Below are positions 23,139-26,655 of a stretch of 26,655 nucleotides of DNA, in pieces. The notes beneath the pieces are model-generated. The model saw nothing but the letters and a program-made list of their open reading frames with translations. It did not search any database and had not been told where the DNA came from. The DNA is from Oscillospiraceae bacterium (lineage in GTDB: Bacteria; Bacillota_A; Clostridia; Oscillospirales; Oscillospiraceae). Both the position numbers and the translations under genes were made by a program. How positions within the stretch are numbered: position 1 is the first letter of the stretch; the number at the start of each line of letters is the position of its first letter. The stretch spans positions 1-26,655 of the forward strand of contig JAGBAI010000011.1 of assembly GCA_017939025.1 (NCBI GenBank), in the 5' to 3' direction.

Positions 23139-23215
23139 TTTGACAATTCACACTTCGGCAAGTACAGGCCATATCTTCCGCTGACGGGAATGTATTTCCA
23201 CTGCACCGGATCCAT
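23135..23215 (-). CDS. Candidate 26-residue coupling ORF
   Basis: This small frame fills the 81-base gap between the two glycosyltransferase genes. It starts with ATG four bases after the stop of the GT2 gene and encodes MDPVQWKYIPVSGRYGLYLP followed by KCELSK; its TGA overlaps the ATG of the next gene as ATGA. No strong ribosome binding site precedes it (TGAAAAG). It has no recognisable domain. The exact ATGA junction, and the absence of a Shine-Dalgarno for the downstream gene, are the reasons to list it; reinitiation after the GT2 stop would feed it. It could also be chance. Confidence 0.45.
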   Translation of the reverse strand: MDPVQWKYIPVSGRYGLYLPKCELSK

Positions 23216-23219
23216 CTTT

Positions 23220-24068
23220 TCAAAATTTACCCTGCGTCTGCAGTTTCCTTTTTCGGAGCACGCACAAGAATACCAATTTGCGCAATTCAGGCGGCAGCAC
23301 AACGGTTCCACCAAAGCGTATCATTACATTACACCAGAATTCCCATCGGGAAATAATCTTCCGTTCCAGCAAAAAGCGTTCGATCCGCATGGTATTCTGA
23401 AAATACCGCAAACCTCCGCGCCGGGAGTACATGCCGGAATCCGCCCGCACAACACAGCAGACTTGCTCCACATTGCGTAATGTATTTCCGTTTGCAATGA
23501 AACTCGCCCAGAGGAAATAATCCTCAAAGCCCGGAACATCCTGATAATTGCCCACAGCCAAAACATGGGATTTGCGCAGCACCACACTCACGTGATTCAT
23601 CGGGTTGCGAAACCTTATGTATTTGCCCACCTCATTCTCTGCAACAGGAACTTTTCTGTAGCCTGTAATCTCAGTGGGTTCATCGCAGAATTCTGCAATC
23701 TGACCTCCCACCGCACTGACGTCCGGATATTTTTCCAATTCCGCCAATTGAAGGGCCATGCGTTCTGACACGGAAATATCGTCAGCGTCCATTCGTGCCA
23801 CCAGCTCATTGCGGCAATACCGGATACCGGTATTCAGAGCAACGCCAATGCCCCTGTTCTTTTTCATCCTTACTACAGTAAATAACGCCGGATCCGCTTC
23901 CGCAAACTCCGTGACCACAGCGTCCAGTTCCTCTGTCAGCAAGCCGTCGCAAACCAGCACGAACTGTTCTGGTGGAACGGTTTGATCCAGCATGCTTTGA
24001 ATGGACAGGCGAAGATTTGCTGCCTTTTCTTTATAACAAACCGGCATCAGCACAGAATATGGTTCCAC
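23220..24068 (-). CDS. Glycosyltransferase family 2 (GT-A fold)
   Basis: A 282-residue inverting glycosyltransferase. It shows the GT2 opening YSVLMPVCYKEKAANLRLSIQSMLDQT, the metal-binding MDADDIS (DxD) with ARMD before it, NRGIGVALNTGI, and the acceptor-side block GFEDYFLWASFIANG (ED motif). It is cytoplasmic and adds a sugar to a lipid-linked precursor. The start is GTG at 24068, with AGGAG 9 bases upstream; no in-frame ATG fits better. It is the first gene of the polysaccharide operon. Confidence 0.93.
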   Translation of the reverse strand: MEPYSVLMPVCYKEKAANLRLSIQSMLDQTVPPEQFVLVCDGLLTEELDAVVTEFAEADPALFTVVRMKKNRGIGVALNTGIRYCRNELVARMDADDISVSERMALQLAELEKYPDVSAVGGQIAEFCDEPTEITGYRKVPVAENEVGKYIRFRNPMNHVSVVLRKSHVLAVGNYQDVPGFEDYFLWASFIANGNTLRNVEQVCCVVRADSGMYSRRGGLRYFQNTMRIERFLLERKIISRWEFWCNVMIRFGGTVVLPPELRKLVFLCVLRKRKLQTQGKF

Positions 24069-24120
24069 TGTCCAAAGCTCCTAATTACCTATTACTTATG
24101 ATGTTTCTTCATAGCATCTT

Positions 24121-24148
24121 ATTATAACATTTTTCACCCAAATGTCCA
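24121..24148 (-). promoter_or_regulatory. Promoter of the polysaccharide operon
   Basis: On the minus strand: TGGACA (complement of 24143-24148), 16-base spacer ending in TGT, perfect TATAAT (complement of 24121-24126); extended -10. It lies between the sigK stop and the first glycosyltransferase gene. It looks like a housekeeping-sigma promoter. Confidence 0.8.
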
Positions 24149-24196
24149 TTTTTATTTTTGCGGATCCCGGCAATTCACTGTCTATGATACGAACCA

Positions 24197-24553
24197 TTAT
24201 TTTTCCAGATTTTCCCGCAGCTTCTCCAGTGCCCTCTTTTCAATGCGGGAAATATAGCTGCGGCTCAGACCTGTTATCTGCGCCACTTCCCTTTGCCGTT
24301 TTGGTGTCTCACCGGAAAGTCCGTAACGCAGACGGATCACCAGCCGCTCCTGCTCTGTCAGGCACTGATCCATCGCCTGCCGCAGCTGTGTCCGCCGCTC
24401 CCGGGTAAAGATCCGCTCCATCAGATCCCCTTCTTCGGCGATCACCTCCATCAGTTCCAGCGCCGTCCCCTCCGCTCCTGTCTCAATGGGATCCGACAGG
24501 GATACATCCTGCGCACACTTACGCTGGGCCCGAAAGTGCATCAAAATTTCATT
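24197..24553 (-). pseudogene. sigK: C-terminal part of sporulation sigma factor SigK, interrupted gene
   Basis: 118 codons matching the second half of SigK, the late mother-cell sigma factor. The recognisable SigK blocks are NEILMHFRA directly at the junction, DVSLSDPIETGAEG, and region 4 LRYGLSG...QREVAQITGLSRSYISRIEKRALEKL (helix-turn-helix for the -35 element). Region 2, the -10-binding part, is missing: upstream of AAT at 24553-24551 the sequence is that of the recombinase gene. This is the same arrangement as SpoIIIC in Bacillus subtilis, where sigK is split by the skin element. The open frame running to 24709 is only the recombinase gene read in another frame. It is marked as interrupted rather than dead: excision of the element could restore it. 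The N-terminal half should lie beyond the right edge of the window. Confidence 0.85.
24549..24553 (-). other. Attachment-site core AATGA of the sigK element
   Basis: On the minus strand AATGA spans the N-E codons of SigK (AAT GAA). The same pentamer at the same codons is, to my recollection, the recombination core of the B. subtilis skin element. The last three bases, TGA, are the stop codon of the recombinase gene. Confidence 0.65.
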
Positions 24554-26378
24554 TGCTATCCTCCCCCCAACGCGCTTTAGAGCCGCCCACGGGCTCAGGT
24601 TTTCCCAGGCCGCTATTTTCCTCCTCTTGCATCTCATAGTCGACATCTGCAAAGGCTTCCAGGGGTTCTTCTTCGCCACCTTCGTCGTCAGAGTGAGCCA
24701 ATCTGTCATTCATATCGGGGAATTCAATCTCGCCCTCGTCGGCTCCGAACAATACCACATGAGCATTCACACCGTCCCAGATCACCTTACGGACAACTGT
24801 TCTGATCGCCGCTCTCTTTTCCTCAACGGACATATCATCGATGCTGGTACGGAACATAGCCAGCATCCGCCGCAGCAGATCGAACTCCGCATCACTAAGA
24901 GCATTGACATTGATCAAGCCTTCCAGTTCGTGGATGCGGTTCTCCACATCCCGGTTTACCTCTGACAGTTCCTCAATGCGCTTCAGCACACGGGGTCTGG
25001 CAATGGATTCACCAACCATACCTAAGCTATCGATCAACCCGTTGACAGTCTGTTCGTTCTGTGCATACTCTGCCCGGAGATCTTCCAGCTGCTTTTCGTA
25101 TTGTTCCCGCTTGCCGGTGTAGAACTCTCGGCTCTTTGCAAGCTGGGCAATAAAGCTGCTGTCGTGGTCAGTCAGAGATTTGATTCGCTCAATGATGGCA
25201 GCGTCCAGAATATTGCCATTGGCATTGCGGCGGTTGCATCGCTCCCGCTTGCTCCGTTCTTTCATCTTGCACACATAGGTGTAAATAATCTCACCGGAAG
25301 CGGTAGTACGCTGGGACAGTTTGGGGTACATTCTTTCGCCGCAGGAGCAATACACCAAACCAGTCAGCAAGGCTTCATTATTCCGCGGTTTGCGGTATGC
25401 CTTGGATTTGTTCCTGTCCAGGGACTCCTGCACCTTGATCCACTGCTTGGAAGGCACCACACCGGCGTGCTTTCCGATGGCAACGATCCACTCATTGACC
25501 GGGAGAAGCTGCGTTGTTCTTCCCTTTTCCTGGTTTGTACGATTATACGCCATGATGCCGCAGCTGCCATCAAAGGCTTCCTTGGGGAAGCAGACTTCCG
25601 CTTCCCTTTCCACGAAATAATCATAGGCATCTTCATCCGCAACCATATAAACGGGATTCTGCAGAATCGCCTTGATCGCAAAGCGGGTGAAGTCCTTTCC
25701 CTGCTTGGTTTTGATTCGCTGCCGCAGCAGTTCTGCTTCCACAGAAGTCAAAGAATCGGTTTCCATGTAGAGATCAAAGATCATCTTGGGGATTTCAATC
25801 TCTTCGGGTATGGGAATCAGCTTGTAGGACTTTCTCTCTTTGCCGTCAATGGTGATCTTACTGACGGAACCGGATTTGAAGCCGGTGGGTGTATTGCCAC
25901 CCAGCCAGCGGCCAGTCTTTGCCAGTTCGTGCATATTATCCCGGATACGCTCAGCGATAGTTTCACGCTCCAGCTGTGAGAACACAGAGATAATAAACAT
26001 CATGGCTCTGCCCATAGGGGTGCTGGTGTCAAACTGCTCCTTGATGGACACAAAGGATACATCCAGCTTGGTCAGTTCATCGATCAGCCCCGTAAAATCG
26101 CTGATATTACGGCTGATTCTGTCCAGGCGATAGACTACAATTGCCTTGAATTTGCGCTTACGCACTTCCTCCATCATCCGTTTGAAGTCCGGTCTTAGCA
26201 GATTGCCGCCGGAGAAGCCCTCGTCCTCAAACACAACACAGCGATCCACATATTCCTCGCCGAACATATTGCGGACATACTCTTTACAGAGTTCCACCTG
26301 ATTGCCAATACTTTCACCCTTGCCAGTGAACTTGGATTTACGGGAGTATATGGCAATCTGTTCTTCATTTCTACGCAT
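24549..26378 (-). CDS. Large serine recombinase (SpoIVCA/TnpX-like)
   Basis: A 609-residue site-specific recombinase. The catalytic domain starts with IAIYSRKS, in which S15 is the expected nucleophile and R13 the partner arginine; VYRLDRISRN supplies the active-site arginines, and MFIISVFSQLERETIAERIRDN leads into helix E. The recombinase domain follows (GRWLGGNTPTGF...), then a zinc-ribbon region (YCSCGERM...YVCKMKERSKRERC) and a coiled coil (about 420-480). The tail is acidic, ending WGEDSK. GGGAGGA precedes the ATG. The stop TGA is part of the attachment core, so the gene runs exactly to the element edge. The tail after the coiled coil is longer than in typical skin recombinases. Confidence 0.93.
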   Translation of the reverse strand: MRRNEEQIAIYSRKSKFTGKGESIGNQVELCKEYVRNMFGEEYVDRCVVFEDEGFSGGNLLRPDFKRMMEEVRKRKFKAIVVYRLDRISRNISDFTGLIDELTKLDVSFVSIKEQFDTSTPMGRAMMFIISVFSQLERETIAERIRDNMHELAKTGRWLGGNTPTGFKSGSVSKITIDGKERKSYKLIPIPEEIEIPKMIFDLYMETDSLTSVEAELLRQRIKTKQGKDFTRFAIKAILQNPVYMVADEDAYDYFVEREAEVCFPKEAFDGSCGIMAYNRTNQEKGRTTQLLPVNEWIVAIGKHAGVVPSKQWIKVQESLDRNKSKAYRKPRNNEALLTGLVYCSCGERMYPKLSQRTTASGEIIYTYVCKMKERSKRERCNRRNANGNILDAAIIERIKSLTDHDSSFIAQLAKSREFYTGKREQYEKQLEDLRAEYAQNEQTVNGLIDSLGMVGESIARPRVLKRIEELSEVNRDVENRIHELEGLINVNALSDAEFDLLRRMLAMFRTSIDDMSVEEKRAAIRTVVRKVIWDGVNAHVVLFGADEGEIEFPDMNDRLAHSDDEGGEEEPLEAFADVDYEMQEEENSGLGKPEPVGGSKARWGEDSK

Positions 26379-26394
26379 ATCTTGTTCCTCCCTC

Positions 26395-26423
26395 TTGATA
26401 TGTGATGTTATTTATGCTATTAT
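26395..26423 (+). promoter_or_regulatory. Promoter of the tnpV-like gene
   Basis: TTGATA (26395-26400), 17-base spacer, TATTAT (26418-26423). Its -10 overlaps that of the divergent recombinase promoter. Confidence 0.65.
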
Positions 26424-26447
26424 ATCACAGCGTAGCCAATATGTAAA
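26419..26447 (-). promoter_or_regulatory. Promoter of the recombinase gene
   Basis: On the minus strand: TTTACA (complement of 26442-26447), 17-base spacer ending in TGA, perfect TATAAT (complement of 26419-26424). It looks like a housekeeping promoter rather than a mother-cell SigE one. An imperfect inverted pair, TGTGAT (26401-26406) and ATCACA (26424-26429), frames the two -10 boxes and could be an operator. Confidence 0.65.
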
Positions 26448-26463
26448 CAGGAGGATGACAATT

Positions 26464-26655
26464 ATGGCAAGTTTATTTGAAGAAATGGGCGGCACCTATA
26501 CCCTCGGTGCTGATGGAATGTACTACCCCAACCTGGAACTCCCGGAAGAAGAAATGCCCCGGTACGGCAAGTACGGCAGAATGCGCCATACTTACCTCCG
26601 GGAACATAAGAAAGCATATTACACCACACTGCTGTTCGACGGCAAACTGGTAGCC
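26464..26655 (+). CDS. TnpV-like transposon-encoded protein (5' part, cut by window)
   Basis: The first 64 codons of a protein beginning MASLFEEMGGTYTLGADGMY, then YPNLELPEEEMPRYGKYGRMRHTYLREHKKAYYTTLLFDGKL. The MGGTYT opening, the PNL.LPEEE block and the G..R..YL.EH....Y..LL..GKL pattern are those of TnpV proteins found in Tn4451-type and other clostridial mobile elements; their biochemical role is unclear. AGGAGG lies 9 bases before the ATG. It is divergent from the recombinase, with an 85-base shared promoter region. The frame is open to the window edge. Confidence 0.8.
   Translation, partial: MASLFEEMGGTYTLGADGMYYPNLELPEEEMPRYGKYGRMRHTYLREHKKAYYTTLLFDGKLVA

Larger units (their letters stand above)
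24549..26655. mobile_element. Skin-like sigK intervening element (one end, continues past window)
   Basis: The element starts at the AATGA core and contains a large serine recombinase gene at the edge and a divergent tnpV-like gene. The right end is not reached. By analogy with skin elements of Bacillus and Clostridioides, the recombinase excises the element in the mother cell to rebuild sigK; tnpV is typical of Tn4451-type integrative elements, so the origin may be an integrative mobile element that settled in sigK. Confidence 0.75.

Noticed and set aside
24121..24148. SigK-dependent promoter for the polysaccharide operon
   Set aside because: The sequence fits a housekeeping promoter (TGGACA-16-TATAAT) and does not show the CATANNNTA-type -10 of SigK.
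24197..24709. Intact 170-residue sigma factor
   Set aside because: SigK similarity begins only at the AATGA junction; the upstream part is the recombinase coding region read in another frame, and region 2 is absent.
1..26655. CRISPR array, rRNA genes, phage structural genes, replication origin
   Set aside because: No short regularly spaced repeats, rRNA sequence, phage structural motifs or DnaA-box clusters were seen, although dnaC/dnaD-type genes are present.

Overview
The window is a moderately GC-rich stretch of chromosome from a low-GC-type Gram-positive lineage, most likely a spore-forming member of class Clostridia (Oscillospirales-like, probably a gut organism). The reasons are the DnaD/DnaC-type helicase-loader pair, strong AGGAGG ribosome binding sites, a MacAB-like exporter without an outer-membrane partner, a TrpR-family YerC regulator, a TnpV-type mobile gene, and the C-terminal part of the sporulation sigma factor SigK. 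The species assignment is inference.

Layout. Positions 1-9191 read rightward: a truncated 202-bp-family repeat (copy A), a 3-methyladenine DNA glycosylase, a dnaD-dnaC-HAD phosphatase-YfbR cluster with touching or overlapping genes, tRNA-Leu(UAA) with its own promoter and terminator, and a four-gene exporter operon (lipoprotein adaptor, ATPase, second adaptor with a long acidic insertion, FtsX/MacB permease) closed by a terminator. A 144-bp MITE-like inverted-repeat element follows at 9271-9414. From 9459 onward nearly all genes read leftward: a polar amino acid ABC transporter operon that ends in its own candidate repressor (yerC); an MFS transporter gene squeezed between two direct copies (B and C) of the 202-bp structured repeat; a beta-CASP RNase; a seven-gene surface polysaccharide operon (GT2, GT4-like, Wzy-like polymerase, GT4, Stealth phosphotransferase, Wzx flippase, Wzc-like chain-length/P-loop protein); and the 3' part of sigK, interrupted by a skin-like element carrying a large serine recombinase and, divergently, a tnpV gene cut by the window edge.

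How parts work together. The recombinase reads up to the sigK junction, and its stop codon is formed by the AATGA core at which sigK would be rejoined, so the window holds one end of a developmental gene-interruption element. The amino acid transporter operon has two tandem promoters, each with the same 16-bp near-palindrome filling the -35/-10 spacer, and the operon encodes a TrpR-like protein that is the obvious candidate to bind them. A 13-nt sequence at the expected 5' end of the distal transcript is exactly complementary to the Shine-Dalgarno region of the first gene. The end modules of repeats B and C are arranged X-core-Y / gene / Y-core-X with cores in direct orientation, the arrangement expected if a circle carrying the MFS gene had entered a pre-existing repeat by a single crossover.

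Limits: families are named from motif recognition, not from searches; start sites rest on visible ribosome binding sites; regulatory claims are predictions from sequence.
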